DNA from: Prevotella sp. DNF00663 | GTDB taxonomy: Bacteria > Bacteroidota > Bacteroidia > Bacteroidales > Bacteroidaceae | NCBI RefSeq assembly: GCF_001553265.1 | Contig: NZ_KQ960620.1 | Location: 46,028 to 110,027 of the forward strand | Length of the DNA stretch: 64,000 nucleotides | Direction of reading: 5' to 3' | In this document: positions 54,799-64,000 of the stretch, in pieces | Position numbering within the stretch: the first letter of the stretch is position 1 | Layout: each line of letters opens with the position of its first letter | The notes under the pieces: model-generated | Database searches by the model: none | What the model was told of the DNA's origin: nothing | Seen by the model: only the letters and a program-made list of their open reading frames with translations | Made by a program: the position numbers and the translations under genes

Positions 54799-55637
54799 AG
54801 TTTGGATGAGAATATAAATGTATTAGGAAATTGTTCTTCTAATCCATTAGGCACAATTCTAAATATTCCAAAGATAGCACTACCACTTCCACTCATCTGA
54901 GCATAAATGGCACCTAGATCGTATAAGGTTTGTTTGATAGCTGCCAACTCCTCATGAGCTTTAAATATTGGTATTTCAAAATCATTGTGTAATGCTTCCT
55001 TCCATGTCTCAATGGGCTGTCTAATAATATCTTTACAGCATTTTAATGGTTTTTGCGGGACAATAGATTGATATGCTTCTTTTGTAGAGATAGATATATC
55101 AGGCTTAATAATGACAATATAGTATCCATTCAAATTACCTTTAGGTCCATCAACAGGAGAGATGATGTCACCCAATCCAGTAGCATATGATAGCTCTGAA
55201 GTAATAAAAAAAGCACAATCAGCTCCTAGTTTAGCCGCATATCGCTCCATCTCTGCATATCCTATATTAAGTCTGAAACGTTCATCAAGTAATTTAATCA
55301 TATAGGCAGCATCACTGGAACCACCACCAAGTCCGGCTTGAGATGGTATCTTTTTGTATAAATGAGCATGCACCCTTGGAAGTTCAAAATCGGACGCCAA
55401 GAGATTATAAGCTTTTACTACGAGATTATCTTGTTCGTTACATTCAATTACATTTCCCGTTATCTTCAAATCACAATCTGTATCTGAAGGAAAATCTTCT
55501 CCCATATATTTAATCTCTAGTGTATCATGTAAAGAGTAAATAGGATAGAATACTGTCTCTAGGTCGTGGTATCCATTACTACGTTCACCTATAATATTGA
55601 GCCCAAGATTGATTTTTGCACAAGGAAATGAAATCAT
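54795..55637 (-). CDS. ispE: 4-diphosphocytidyl-2-C-methyl-D-erythritol kinase
   Basis: 280 residues from ATG 55637. The GHMP kinase features are CAKINLGLNIIGERSNGYHD, PSQAGLGGGSSDAAYM (ATP loop) and MSGSGSAIFGIF. It phosphorylates CDP-ME in the methylerythritol phosphate (isoprenoid) pathway. The 55697 start would add a hydrophobic leader across the -7 box at 55661 and is rejected. The NUDIX gene overlaps its 3' end. Confidence 0.94.
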   Translation of the reverse strand: MISFPCAKINLGLNIIGERSNGYHDLETVFYPIYSLHDTLEIKYMGEDFPSDTDCDLKITGNVIECNEQDNLVVKAYNLLASDFELPRVHAHLYKKIPSQAGLGGGSSDAAYMIKLLDERFRLNIGYAEMERYAAKLGADCAFFITSELSYATGLGDIISPVDGPKGNLNGYYIVIIKPDISISTKEAYQSIVPQKPLKCCKDIIRQPIETWKEALHNDFEIPIFKAHEELAAIKQTLYDLGAIYAQMSGSGSAIFGIFRIVPNGLEEQFPNTFIFSSKL

Positions 55638-55660
55638 AATATTATCAATATAGTATATTG

Positions 55661-55668
55661 CAAAGATA
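55661..55668 (-). promoter_or_regulatory. -7 element for ispE
   Basis: TATCTTTG on the minus strand, 23 bases before ATG 55637. Confidence 0.5.
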
Positions 55669-55709
55669 AAAAATAAATGTGAAATGCCTTTTAACAATAC
55701 GTTTTTTTT

Positions 55710-55717
55710 TATCTTTG
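55710..55717 (+). promoter_or_regulatory. -7 element for dnaB
   Basis: TATCTTTG, 22 bases before ATG 55740. The ATG at 55719 lies too close to it to be a translated start. Confidence 0.55.
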
Positions 55718-55739
55718 CATGAAATACAAGGAGTTAATT

Positions 55740-57269
55740 ATGCCAGACAAAAATGATACGGTAAAGACGAAAAGAAAACAACAATCCAATATTGACACTA
55801 ATTTCGGACATCTACAGCCACAAGCATTGGATGTAGAACAAGTGGTATTGGGTGCTCTGATGATAGACAAAGATGCATTTTCCATTGTTTCAGAGATTTT
55901 GAGACCAGAAACTTTTTATGAGCCACGCAATCAAAAAGTTTATCAAGCTATTCAGAATCTCAACATGAGCGAGCGTCCTGTAGATATTCTTACTGTTTCA
56001 GAAGAATTAAAACATGCAGGTACATTAGACGATGTGGGCGGTGCACAGTATATTGTGGATTTGAGTTCACATGTTGCCTCTTCGGCTAATATAGAGTTTC
56101 ATGCTCATATTTTGGCTCAGAAATTCCTTGCACGACAACTGATTTCATTTGCTAGTAAGATAGAGACAAAAGCTTTTGATGAGACGGTTGATGTTGATGA
56201 GCTCATGCAAGAAGCAGAGGGAAATCTATTTGAAATCTCTCAAAAAAACATGAAACAGGATTATACCCAGATAGATCCTGTTGTTCAGCAAGCTATTGAA
56301 ATACTGCAAAAGGCATCTGCTAATAGCGGAGGGCTCACTGGTATCTCTACTGGATATACAAAATTAGACGAGATGACTAGTGGATGGCAAAAGAGCGACC
56401 TTGTAATTATAGCGGGGCGTCCGGCCATGGGTAAAACTTCTTTTGCATTAAGTGTCGCTAAGAATATTGCGGTAGATAGCAGGGTGCCTATCGCATTCTT
56501 TTCTCTCGAAATGAATAATGTCCAATTGGTAAACCGTCTGATTTCTAATACCTGCGAGATTGGAGGTAATAAAATATTAAATGGACAACTATCCCCGGAT
56601 GAGTGGAGCAGGCTTGATAAAAATGTTAGAAAATTAACCGGTTCACCTATATATATAGATGACACTCCCGGTTTGAGCGTGTTCGAATTACGAACTAAGG
56701 CAAGACGACTTGTCCGTGAGAAAGGTGTGAAGATTATCATGATAGACTATTTGCAGCTCATGAATGCAAATGGTATGAAATTTGGTAGCCGTCAAGAAGA
56801 AGTGTCTACCATCTCACGTTCTTTAAAAGGATTGGCCAAAGAATTGGATATTCCTATATTAGCATTGAGTCAGTTGAATCGTACCGTTGAAAATAGAGAT
56901 GGGTTGGAAGGAAAACGTCCTCAATTAAGCGACTTACGAGAGTCTGGAGCCATAGAGCAGGATGCCGATATGGTTATTTTTGTACATCGACCGGAATATT
57001 ATCATATCTTTGAAGATGAAAAGGGTAATGATTTGCATGGAATGGCACAAATTATTATAGCCAAGCATCGTAAAGGCGCTACCGGGGATGTACTTCTTAC
57101 CTTTAAGGGCGAGTTCACTCGATTCCAGAATCCGGAGGCCGCTCCTGCAGCTCCACCCATGGAGGGAGGTGAGGTCCTAGGTTCTAGAATGAATGGTATT
57201 CCGTCTGGAGATTTCCCTTCAAGCGATAATTTACCACCGATTCCACCTTCTGATGTTATGCCTTTTTGA
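55740..57269 (+). CDS. dnaB: Replicative DNA helicase
   Basis: 509 residues. The N-terminal domain starts near PQALDVEQVVLGALMIDKDAFS. The RecA-like C-terminal domain carries Walker A GRPAMGKTSFALSVAKN, the SLEMNNVQLVNRLIS segment, IIMIDYLQLM (Walker B) and KHRKGATGDVLLTF. No intein. A Pro/Ala/Gly/Ser-rich tail of about 50 residues follows. It is the hexameric helicase that unwinds DNA at the replication fork. I prefer ATG 55740 to 55719, which overlaps the promoter. Confidence 0.95.
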   Translation: MPDKNDTVKTKRKQQSNIDTNFGHLQPQALDVEQVVLGALMIDKDAFSIVSEILRPETFYEPRNQKVYQAIQNLNMSERPVDILTVSEELKHAGTLDDVGGAQYIVDLSSHVASSANIEFHAHILAQKFLARQLISFASKIETKAFDETVDVDELMQEAEGNLFEISQKNMKQDYTQIDPVVQQAIEILQKASANSGGLTGISTGYTKLDEMTSGWQKSDLVIIAGRPAMGKTSFALSVAKNIAVDSRVPIAFFSLEMNNVQLVNRLISNTCEIGGNKILNGQLSPDEWSRLDKNVRKLTGSPIYIDDTPGLSVFELRTKARRLVREKGVKIIMIDYLQLMNANGMKFGSRQEEVSTISRSLKGLAKELDIPILALSQLNRTVENRDGLEGKRPQLSDLRESGAIEQDADMVIFVHRPEYYHIFEDEKGNDLHGMAQIIIAKHRKGATGDVLLTFKGEFTRFQNPEAAPAAPPMEGGEVLGSRMNGIPSGDFPSSDNLPPIPPSDVMPF

Positions 57270-57327
57270 TTAACACGACACGGAAGTTATAATTTGTAAT
57301 ATTAATATTCAAAAAAGTAACATATTG

Positions 57328-57359
57328 CTTGTATATATCGGATAACATTATTACTTTTG
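57328..57359 (+). promoter_or_regulatory. Promoter of the branched-chain amino-acid operon
   Basis: CTTG (57328-57331) and TACTTTTG (57352-57359), spacer 20. The leader peptide starts 17 bases after the -7 element. Confidence 0.65.
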
Positions 57360-57376
57360 CAGAAAATAAAAGAAAT

Positions 57377-57457
57377 ATGACAGGACTAAACCTACAGAGC
57401 ATCATTATTGATATTCGACTTAAGCGAGCCGAAGGAAGTGATGAGGTGTCTTGGTAG
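57377..57457 (+). CDS. Leu/Ile-rich leader peptide of the leu operon
   Basis: 26 codons: MTGLNLQSIIIDIRLKRAEG, then SDEVSW and a TAG stop. Among its first 15 codons it has three Leu (two CTA, one CTT) and four Ile codons. It sits between the promoter and an intrinsic terminator, 87 bases before leuA. This composition and position are the pattern of a ribosome-sensing attenuator that reads charged tRNA-Leu and tRNA-Ile. Confidence 0.75.
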   Translation: MTGLNLQSIIIDIRLKRAEGSDEVSW

Positions 57458-57513
57458 TCCTAACATATAGATATGTAAGCCTTTCTCACTTCCATTAGTG
57501 TGAAAGGCTTTTT
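57434..57513 (+). promoter_or_regulatory. Attenuator: antiterminator segment and terminator of the leu operon
   Basis: The terminator stem is AAGCCTTTCTCAC (57477-57489) against GTGTGAAAGGCTT (57498-57510), 12 of 13 pairs, then a short T-run. GGAAGTGA (57434-57441, inside codons 20-22 of the leader) is perfectly complementary to TCACTTCC (57486-57493), which uses the terminator's left arm. A ribosome stalled on the Leu/Ile codons would leave this segment free, so the antiterminator would form; a ribosome that reaches the stop would cover it. Confidence 0.75.
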
Positions 57514-57544
57514 CATTAAGTATAATATCATAATTCACATATAA

Positions 57545-59047
57545 ATGAGCGACAAGTTATACATTTTTGATACAACATTGAGGGATGGTGAACAAGTTCC
57601 CGGTTGCCAGTTGAACACCATTGAGAAAATTCAGATTGCCAAGCAACTCGAACAATTAGGTGTAGATGTTATAGAGGCCGGATTTCCAATTAGTAGTCCC
57701 GGTGATTTCAATTCTGTCATAGAGATAAGTAAGGCCGTAACATGGCCGACAATATGTGCACTTACTCGTGCTGTAGAGAAAGATATTGAAGTTGCTTCCG
57801 ATTCTTTGCAATATGCAAAACACAAGCGTATTCATACTGGTATTGGAACTAGTGATAGTCATATTAAATATAAATTTAATTCTACTAGAGAAGAGATTCT
57901 TGAGCGTGCTGTGAAAGCTGTTGCTTATGCTAAAAAGTTTGTTGAAGATGTAGAATTTTATGCTGAAGATGCGGGGCGAACCGATAATGAGTATTTAGCA
58001 AGAGTTGTAGAAGCTGTTATTGCAGCAGGTGCTACTGTTGTTAATATACCTGATACAACGGGCTATTGTCTTCCCGATGAATACGGACGGAAGATAAAAT
58101 ATCTGATGGAACATGTTGATAACATTGATAAAGCCATTATTTCTACACACTGCCATAACGATCTTGGCATGGCTATAGCCAATACATTACAAGGTGTATT
58201 GAATGGAGCAAGACAGGTAGAGGTGACAATCAATGGTATTGGCGAACGTGCAGGTAATACCTCTTTGGAAGAGATAGCTATGATTTTGAAGTGCCACCAA
58301 GGTATTGGTATTGATACAAACATCAATACTACAAAGATATGTCAGACTAGCCGTATGGTCTCTAGCCTGATGAACATGCCTATTCAACCCAATAAAGCCA
58401 TTGTTGGTAGAAATGCTTTTGCACATTCTAGTGGTATTCATCAAGATGGTGTATTGAAAAATGTACAGACTTATGAAATCATAGATCCCAAAGATGTTGG
58501 GTTGGATGATAACTCTATTGTATTGACAGCACGTTCTGGCAGAGCTGCTCTTAAATACAGACTTCGTGTAAATGGAGTGGACGTAACCGATGAGAATAAG
58601 TTGGATAATATTTATCAAAAATTCCTTAGATTAGCCGATCAGAAGAAAGAAGTCAATGATGATGATATCTTGATGTTAGCAGGAGCCGATACGGCAGATG
58701 CTCATGCCGTGAAACTCGACTTCTTACAAGTCACTACAGGAAAAGGTGTGCGTAGCGTAGCAAGTATCGGACTTGATATCTCCGGACAAAAATTTGAAGA
58801 GGCTTCTAGTGGAAACGGCCCTGTCGACGCAGCTATCAATGCGCTGAAAAAAATCATTCAGAAGCATATGATACTGAAAGAATTTACTATTCAGGCTATC
58901 AGTAAAGGCTCTGACGATGTTGGAAAGGTGCATATGCAGGTAGAATACGAAGATAATATTTACTATGGATTTGGGGCAAATACAGATATTGTAACGGCAT
59001 CTGTTGAAGCATATATCGACTGTATCAATAAATTTAGGAACAAGTAA
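57545..59047 (+). CDS. leuA: 2-isopropylmalate synthase
   Basis: 500 residues. The HMGL-like barrel starts [17 protein letters not shown] and contains [18 protein letters not shown] and [35 protein letters not shown] and the C-terminal LeuA regulatory domain follow (about 360-500). It condenses acetyl-CoA with 2-oxoisovalerate. leuC starts 11 bases later. Confidence 0.95.
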   Translation: MSDKLYIFDTTLRDGEQVPGCQLNTIEKIQIAKQLEQLGVDVIEAGFPISSPGDFNSVIEISKAVTWPTICALTRAVEKDIEVASDSLQYAKHKRIHTGIGTSDSHIKYKFNSTREEILERAVKAVAYAKKFVEDVEFYAEDAGRTDNEYLARVVEAVIAAGATVVNIPDTTGYCLPDEYGRKIKYLMEHVDNIDKAIISTHCHNDLGMAIANTLQGVLNGARQVEVTINGIGERAGNTSLEEIAMILKCHQGIGIDTNINTTKICQTSRMVSSLMNMPIQPNKAIVGRNAFAHSSGIHQDGVLKNVQTYEIIDPKDVGLDDNSIVLTARSGRAALKYRLRVNGVDVTDENKLDNIYQKFLRLADQKKEVNDDDILMLAGADTADAHAVKLDFLQVTTGKGVRSVASIGLDISGQKFEEASSGNGPVDAAINALKKIIQKHMILKEFTIQAISKGSDDVGKVHMQVEYEDNIYYGFGANTDIVTASVEAYIDCINKFRNK

Positions 59048-59058
59048 TATTTAGCTTT

Positions 59059-60450
59059 ATGAATACATTATTTGACAAGATTTGGGATAAGCATGTTGTT
59101 CAAATTGTTAAGGAAGGTCCAACGCAGCTTTATATAGACCGGTTGTATTGTCATGAAGTTACTTCACCTCAGGCTTTCTCCGATATGCGTGCTCGCGGAT
59201 TAAAATGTTTCAGACCCAGACAGATTTACTGTATGCCCGATCACAATACGCCAACACACGACCAAGATAAGCCTATCGAAGAGCCTGTATCTAAAAAACA
59301 GGTTGACACTTTAGCACAAAATGCCCATGATTTTGCACTTGTTCATTATGGGATGAATACGCAAGATAATGGTATCATCCATGTTGTAGGACCGGAAAAA
59401 GCACTTTCTTTACCGGGCATGACAATTGTTTGTGGCGACTCACATACTTCTACGCATGGTGCCATGGGAGCTATAGCTTTCGGTATTGGTACTTCTGAAG
59501 TCGAGATGGTAATGGCTTCTCAATGTATCTTACAGCAGAAACCTAAGAGTATGCGTATCAATATCAATGGTAAACTGGGTGACTTCGTTACGCCAAAGGA
59601 TGTTGCATTATATTTGATGAGTCAACTTACAACCTCTGGCGCAACCGGGTATTTTGTAGAATATACTGGGGATGTGGTGCGAGATATGACGATGGAAGGT
59701 CGACTCACTCTGTGCAATTTGTCCATTGAGATGGGAGCACGTGGTGGTTTTGTAGCTCCGGACGAAACCACATTTACCTACTTGAAAGGACGCGAATTTG
59801 CTCCTAAAGGTGAAGAATGGGATAAAGCACTGGCTTATTGGAAGACTTTGAAGAGTGGGGAAGATGCAGAGTTCGACAAAGAATTAAATTTTGAAGCGGC
59901 AGATATTGAACCCCGTATCACCTATGGAACCAATCCGGGTATGGGTATCGGCATCTCTGAATGTATCCCTCATTTGGATAATATAGAAGAGTCTGGGCAG
60001 GCTTCATTCCTGAAGAGTCTTGATTATATGGGATTTACCCCCGGTGAGAAATTACAAGGTCATCCTATAGATTATGTATTTTTAGGTGCTTGTACCAATG
60101 GTAGAATAGAAGATTTCCGTGCATTTGCCTCTATTGTCAAGGGATATCAGAAAGCCAAAGATGTGACTGCATGGTTGGTACCCGGTTCATGGGCTGTGGA
60201 TAAACAAATTCGCGAGGAAGGAATAGATAAGATAGTTGAAGCCGCTGGATTTAAAATTCGCCAACCGGGTTGTTCTGCATGTCTGGCTATGAACGACGAT
60301 AAGATACCAACTGGAAAATACTCTGTATCGACTAGTAATAGAAACTTCGAAGGTCGTCAAGGCCCCGGTAGCAGAACGATTTTGGCGTCTCCTTATGTTG
60401 CTGCCGCAGCTGCTATAACTGGTAAAATCACTGATCCACGTATTTTATAG
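59059..60450 (+). CDS. leuC: 3-isopropylmalate dehydratase large subunit
   Basis: 463 residues. The aconitase-type [4Fe-4S] cysteines lie in [14 protein letters not shown] and [36 protein letters not shown] and [19 protein letters not shown] are typical of LeuC. With LeuD it isomerises 2- to 3-isopropylmalate, and it can also act on citramalate. Confidence 0.96.
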   Translation: MNTLFDKIWDKHVVQIVKEGPTQLYIDRLYCHEVTSPQAFSDMRARGLKCFRPRQIYCMPDHNTPTHDQDKPIEEPVSKKQVDTLAQNAHDFALVHYGMNTQDNGIIHVVGPEKALSLPGMTIVCGDSHTSTHGAMGAIAFGIGTSEVEMVMASQCILQQKPKSMRININGKLGDFVTPKDVALYLMSQLTTSGATGYFVEYTGDVVRDMTMEGRLTLCNLSIEMGARGGFVAPDETTFTYLKGREFAPKGEEWDKALAYWKTLKSGEDAEFDKELNFEAADIEPRITYGTNPGMGIGISECIPHLDNIEESGQASFLKSLDYMGFTPGEKLQGHPIDYVFLGACTNGRIEDFRAFASIVKGYQKAKDVTAWLVPGSWAVDKQIREEGIDKIVEAAGFKIRQPGCSACLAMNDDKIPTGKYSVSTSNRNFEGRQGPGSRTILASPYVAAAAAITGKITDPRIL

Positions 60451-60458
60451 AAATTATT

Positions 60459-61052
60459 ATGAAACAGAAATTTGATGTAATAACCTCTTCATGCATTCCA
60501 TTGCCTTTAGAGAATGTAGATACAGACCAAATTATCCCTGCCCGTTTTTTAAAAGCTACTGATAAAGCCGGATTTGGAGATAACTTGTTTCGGGATTGGA
60601 GATACAATAAAGATGGTTCGTTAAAGGAAGACTTTGTCTTAAACAATCCATCATATAGTGGTTGTATCCTTGTTGCTGGTAAAAATTTCGGTTCAGGCTC
60701 CTCACGCGAACATGCAGCTTGGGCCATTGCCGGGTATGGCTTTAGAGTCGTTATCAGTTCTTTCTTTGCCGATATTCACAAAAACAATGAGTTGAATAAT
60801 TTTGTTTTACCGGTTGTGGTATCAGAGGAATTTCTACAAGAATTGTTCGATACGATAGAAAAAGACCATCAAACCCAAGTAAAAGTAGACTTACCCAATC
60901 AGACAGTGACCAATCTTGCAACAAATCGTTCGGAGCAATTTGAAATCAATGCCTATAAAAAACATTGCCTGATGAATGGACTCGACGATATTGATTTCCT
61001 TATTCAGAGTAAAGATAAAATAGAAGAATGGGAGCAGGCAAACAAGTTATAG
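60459..61052 (+). CDS. leuD: 3-isopropylmalate dehydratase small subunit
   Basis: 197 residues. NVDTDQIIPARFLKATDKAGFG, SGCILVAGKNFGSGSSREHAAWAI and VISSFFADIHKNN identify LeuD. It starts 8 bases after leuC. Its 3' end overlaps the second synthase gene by 25 bases. Confidence 0.96.
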   Translation: MKQKFDVITSSCIPLPLENVDTDQIIPARFLKATDKAGFGDNLFRDWRYNKDGSLKEDFVLNNPSYSGCILVAGKNFGSGSSREHAAWAIAGYGFRVVISSFFADIHKNNELNNFVLPVVVSEEFLQELFDTIEKDHQTQVKVDLPNQTVTNLATNRSEQFEINAYKKHCLMNGLDDIDFLIQSKDKIEEWEQANKL

Positions 61053-62560
61053 AAATTATGGACTCCACCTTACGAGATGGAGAACAAACTAGTGGCGTAT
61101 CTTTCTTGCCCCATGAGAAGCTCATGATAGCGAGAATGTTGCTACGTGATGTCAATGTCGACAGAATAGAAGTAGCATCTGCTAGAGTTTCAGATGGTGA
61201 AAAAGATGCCGTCAAGAAAATCTGTCGTTATGCTGCTAGCGTTGACATGCTCAATAGGGTAGAGGTGCTAGGATTTGTAGACAACCATAAGTCTATAGAT
61301 TGGATTCGTGAATGTGGGGGACGTGTCATCAATTTACTTGCAAAAGGCTCTTTGAAACATTGCACACAGCAACTTAAGAAAACTCCCCAATCACATATTG
61401 CCGACATTAAAGAAGAAGTAGCCTATGCGGAGCAAGAGGGTGTCTCTGTTAATCTATATTTAGAGGATTGGTCATCCGGAATGAAAGACTCTCCTGAATA
61501 TGTTTATCAGTTGATGGATGCACTTCATAGTGTTAGTGGGATTCGACGATTCCTTTTGCCGGACACCCTTGGTATTCTTAATCCACTACAATGTTTGGAA
61601 TTCCTGCGCAAGATGATTCGTCGGTATCCTAATACTCATTTCGATTTCCATGCACATAATGACTACGATTTGGCAGTCAGCAACTCTTTAGCTGCGGTCT
61701 TAAGTGGCGCAAAAGGTATTCATGTCACGGTCAATGGGCTAGGTGAAAGAAGTGGTAATGCGCCTCTAGCATCTGTTCAAGTCATATTGAAAGACCAATT
61801 TCATGCCATTACACACATCAATGAGGGAATGCTCAACGATGTGAGTCGACTTGTCGAAGGATATAGTGGGGTTGTCATTGCACCGAATACTCCAGTTGTA
61901 GGCGATTATGTCTTCACACAAGTAGCGGGTGTACATGCCGATGGTGATAGCAAAGACCATCTGTATTGCAACGGCTTAGTCCCGGAGAGATTTGGTCGGA
62001 AGCGTGAATACGCTTTAGGCAAAAATTCCGGTAAAGCTAATATCATTCAAAATCTAAAAGATTTAGGATTAGAACTCACACTCGAACAAACAAAGGCGGT
62101 TACCAATCGAATAACCCAACTCGGCGATCGGAAAGAACTTGTGACACAAGATGACCTACCCTATATTGTCAGTGATGTATTGAAGCATAATGCACCCGAA
62201 GATAAGGTAAAGCTATTAAGCTATATGGTTTCTACATCATACGGGCTAAGACCGATTGCAAGTCTGAAAGTAGAAATCAATGGCAAGGAGTATGAGGCCG
62301 ATTCTACCGGCGACGGACAGTATGATGCTTTTGTGAGTGCATTGCGTAAAATATACAAGGAATGCCTAAATCGTACCTTTCCAGTTCTTGACAATTATCA
62401 AGTAACAATTCCACCGGGGGGTAGAACCGATGCTTTGGTACAGACTGTTATTACTTGGCGACAGGATAAAAAGGTCTTTAGAACACGTGGTCTCGACGCC
62501 GACCAGACCGAAGCTGCCATCAAGGCAACATTTAAGATGTTAAACTTAATTGAAGAATAA
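61028..62560 (+). CDS. cimA: Second isopropylmalate/citramalate synthase, likely CimA
   Basis: 510 residues, paralogous to the leuA product but divergent. It has [42 protein letters not shown] and [15 protein letters not shown] LeuA-type regulatory domain occupies about residues 375-510 ([19 protein letters not shown]). Placed between leuD and leuB it could supply citramalate for isoleucine by the LeuCDB enzymes, which is CimA activity. A second isopropylmalate synthase is the alternative; substrate cannot be read from sequence alone. Confidence 0.75.
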   Translation: MGAGKQVIEIMDSTLRDGEQTSGVSFLPHEKLMIARMLLRDVNVDRIEVASARVSDGEKDAVKKICRYAASVDMLNRVEVLGFVDNHKSIDWIRECGGRVINLLAKGSLKHCTQQLKKTPQSHIADIKEEVAYAEQEGVSVNLYLEDWSSGMKDSPEYVYQLMDALHSVSGIRRFLLPDTLGILNPLQCLEFLRKMIRRYPNTHFDFHAHNDYDLAVSNSLAAVLSGAKGIHVTVNGLGERSGNAPLASVQVILKDQFHAITHINEGMLNDVSRLVEGYSGVVIAPNTPVVGDYVFTQVAGVHADGDSKDHLYCNGLVPERFGRKREYALGKNSGKANIIQNLKDLGLELTLEQTKAVTNRITQLGDRKELVTQDDLPYIVSDVLKHNAPEDKVKLLSYMVSTSYGLRPIASLKVEINGKEYEADSTGDGQYDAFVSALRKIYKECLNRTFPVLDNYQVTIPPGGRTDALVQTVITWRQDKKVFRTRGLDADQTEAAIKATFKMLNLIEE

Positions 62561-62562
62561 AT

Positions 62563-63624
62563 ATGGATTTAAAGATTGCAGTGTTATCAGGCGATGGTAT
62601 CGGACCTGAAATCATGAAACAAGGAATAGCCGTGATAGACGCTATCGCTAATAAATTCGGTCACCGTTTTTCTTATACAGAGGCCATCTGTGGCGCTCAT
62701 GCCATTGATGCAGTAGGCGATCCATTCCCGGAAGAGACTTTTAAAGTCTGCATGGATGCCGATGCCGTATTGTTTGCTGCGGTTGGAGATTTACGTTTTG
62801 ACAATAATCCCACGGCCAAAGTTCGGCCAGAACAAGGTCTGCTGGCTATGCGAAAGAAACTGGGACTATTTGCCAATGTACGTCCTGTAGCCACATTCGA
62901 TTGCTTACTTCATAAATCACCATTGAAAGATGAGTTGTTGAAAGGTGCCGATTTCATCGTCATTCGAGAGCTAACCGGTGGCATGTATTTTGGTGAAAAA
63001 TATCAAGACAATGATAAAGCCTACGACACAGATATCTATACTCGTCCCGAAATAGAGCGCATTCTCAAGGTCGCTTTCGAATATGCCATGAAGCGCAACA
63101 AGCACCTTACTGTTGTTGATAAGGCTAATGTGCTTGCTTCTTCACGCCTATGGCGACAGATAGCTAAAGAGATGGAACCGGCTTATCCTGAGGTTACCAC
63201 CGACTACATGTTCATCGATAATGCCTCAATGCGTGTATTGACAGAGCCCAGATTCTTTGATGTAATCGTTACTGAAAATACTTTTGGCGATATTCTTACA
63301 GATGAAACTAGTTGTATTACAGGCAGTATGGGCTTGCAACCATCTGCATCTTTGGGTGAGCATACCCCTTTGTTTGAACCGGTACATGGCTCTTGGCCAC
63401 AAGCTGCCGGCAAAAATCTCGCCAATCCAGTAGCTCAGATTCTTTCCGCAGCTATGTTGCTTGAACATTTTGGGCTGAATCAAGAAGGTGCTTTGATACG
63501 CAAGGCTGTCGATGCTAGTCTAGATGCAAACGTACGCACGCCCGAAATACAAATAGAGGGTGGTGAGCAGTACGGCACAAAAGAAGTTGGAAGTTGGATA
63601 GCCAACTACATTGCAAAGGCTTGA
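62563..63624 (+). CDS. leuB: 3-isopropylmalate dehydrogenase
   Basis: 353 residues. [57 protein letters not shown] and [13 protein letters not shown] are LeuB signatures. It oxidises 3-isopropylmalate (or 3-methylmalate) with NAD+. It starts 2 bases after cimA and ends the operon. Confidence 0.96.
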   Translation: MDLKIAVLSGDGIGPEIMKQGIAVIDAIANKFGHRFSYTEAICGAHAIDAVGDPFPEETFKVCMDADAVLFAAVGDLRFDNNPTAKVRPEQGLLAMRKKLGLFANVRPVATFDCLLHKSPLKDELLKGADFIVIRELTGGMYFGEKYQDNDKAYDTDIYTRPEIERILKVAFEYAMKRNKHLTVVDKANVLASSRLWRQIAKEMEPAYPEVTTDYMFIDNASMRVLTEPRFFDVIVTENTFGDILTDETSCITGSMGLQPSASLGEHTPLFEPVHGSWPQAAGKNLANPVAQILSAAMLLEHFGLNQEGALIRKAVDASLDANVRTPEIQIEGGEQYGTKEVGSWIANYIAKA

Positions 63625-63640
63625 TAACCAATAATAAGGA

Positions 63641-63753
63641 ATAAACACTCGTGCTTTCCATCCCGACTTCCTGTACGTGATATTTGAGCAACAAATCACG
63701 CATTTCGTACAGTTCGACTCTGCAACGACCCCAAAGAGCCTCTTTTGACGATC
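63641..63753 (-). mobile_element. Remnant of an IS110-like transposase
   Basis: On the minus strand, pieces read RQKRLFGSLQSELYEMRDLL (with two small frame breaks) and KYHVQEVGMESTSVY. The M-E-S-T-x-V-Y stretch matches the start of the DEDD-type IS110/IS116/IS902 domain. The element is truncated at both ends, and its 3' side stops next to the leuB stop codon. No inverted repeats or target duplication are seen. Confidence 0.55.
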
Positions 63754-63819
63754 AAGGGAGTATGTACTTGATAAGTGATTGAAAATGAGAATATATGATA
63801 ATTGACAACAACATATTTG

Positions 63820-63862
63820 AAAGGGCTGACCGCATTGCTGCGATCAACCCTTTTCCCTTTTT
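63820..63862. terminator. Hairpin downstream of leuB region
   Basis: AAAGGGCTGACCGC (63820-63833) against GCGATCAACCCTTT (63840-63853), followed by a T-rich stretch. Two A/C mismatches on the plus strand become G/U on the minus strand. It may end the leu operon or the gene that enters from the right. Between 63754 and 63819 I see no gene. Confidence 0.45.
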
Positions 63863-63887
63863 TTGGGGGGAATAAAGCTGAAAGAAT

Positions 63888-64000
63888 CTACTTGATCCGC
63901 TCCACGGTCAGTCCGCCCGGCTCTATCTTGAAGTCGGCCTCCGGCGCGGATTGCATTTCACGGCGGTATCTTGCCCCGTCCGCAGGTGCGGATTGCATTT
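63888..64000 (-). CDS. Unidentified protein, C-terminal fragment in GC-rich DNA
   Basis: 36 codons plus TAG at 63890-63888 are in frame from the window's right edge. The fragment ends PGGLTVERIK. It contains MQSAP twice at a 14-residue (42-base) spacing, encoded by the same 13-base string (GCGGATTGCATTT on the plus strand, at 63946 and 63988), so a tandem-repeat tail is likely. I do not recognise the family. The DNA is clearly GC-richer than leuB, so transfer is possible. The start lies outside the window. Confidence 0.55.
   Translation of the reverse strand, partial: MQSAPADGARYRREMQSAPEADFKIEPGGLTVERIK

Noticed and set aside
55638..55697. Extended N terminus of ispE
   Set aside because: It overlaps the -7 element at 55661-55668. 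ATG 55637 begins the normal IspE N terminus.

Overview
The window is chromosomal DNA from a member of the Bacteroidota, most likely order Bacteroidales. The evidence is the set of genes and the promoters. The genes include GldE/CNNM, TamB, Na+-NQR, DUF4374, DUF4348, DUF4836 and DUF5686 proteins and a DUF6261 relic. Upstream regions repeatedly carry the Bacteroidota promoter pattern TTTG-N18..21-TAnnTTTG, and few genes have a Shine-Dalgarno sequence. I cannot name a genus from sequence alone. The core is AT-rich; two stretches (about 39.38-41.08 kb and the last ~110 bases) are visibly GC-richer and look accessory.

Layout. 0-0.7 kb: end of a HAD phosphatase gene and a four-tRNA cluster (Gly-Leu-Leu-Gly). 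0.7-3.7 kb: conserved hypothetical gene, ssb, gldE, phosphopantetheinyl transferase. 3.7-15.9 kb, minus strand: pgk, a frameshifted lipoprotein gene, xanthine salvage (xpt-pbuX), and an operon of a DUF5686 outer-membrane protein with an AddAB/RecBCD-like helicase-nuclease pair. 16-18.8 kb: glycoside-hydrolase-like (GHL10) lipid/secreted enzyme and a PBP4-type carboxypeptidase. 19-22.7 kb: tRNA-Cys, ppdK, a lipoprotein thioredoxin. 22.9-28.8 kb: a candidate small RNA or terminated leader, then nupG, a bifunctional nuclease, rsmE, a DUF4836 lipoprotein and a divergent ABC exporter. 28.9-33.5 kb: tamB (minus). 33.5-39.3 kb: the complete nqrABCDEF operon.

39.3-41.5 kb is a small accessory island with palindromic and direct repeats, a decayed DUF6261 gene, a YafQ-type toxin-antitoxin pair and the broken tail of a surface protein. 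41.5-50.4 kb is a cobalamin operon: promoter, cobalamin riboswitch, TonB receptor (BtuB-like), DUF4374 lipoprotein, cbiA, PduO-type adenosyltransferase, cobQ, cobD and cbiB. It joins corrinoid uptake at the outer membrane to amidation, adenosylation and aminopropanol attachment in the cytoplasm. 50.4-57.3 kb: housekeeping genes pheS, murB, an MBL hydrolase, ispE and dnaB, plus a NUDIX gene broken by one amber codon. 57.3-63.6 kb: a branched-chain amino-acid operon, leuA-leuC-leuD-cimA-leuB. It is preceded by a 26-codon leader peptide rich in Leu and Ile codons and a terminator/antiterminator, which is a classic attenuator arrangement. The window ends with an IS110-like transposase remnant and the GC-rich 3' end of an unidentified gene.

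The observations I would follow up first are: the branched-chain leader attenuator; the ~70-nt candidate RNA upstream of nupG; the DUF4374 lipoprotein in the position where Bacteroides carries a surface B12-binding partner of BtuB; and three broken genes (one frameshift at 5.23 kb, several at 39.5-40.05 kb, one in-frame TAG at 54.51 kb) that may be real decay or assembly errors.
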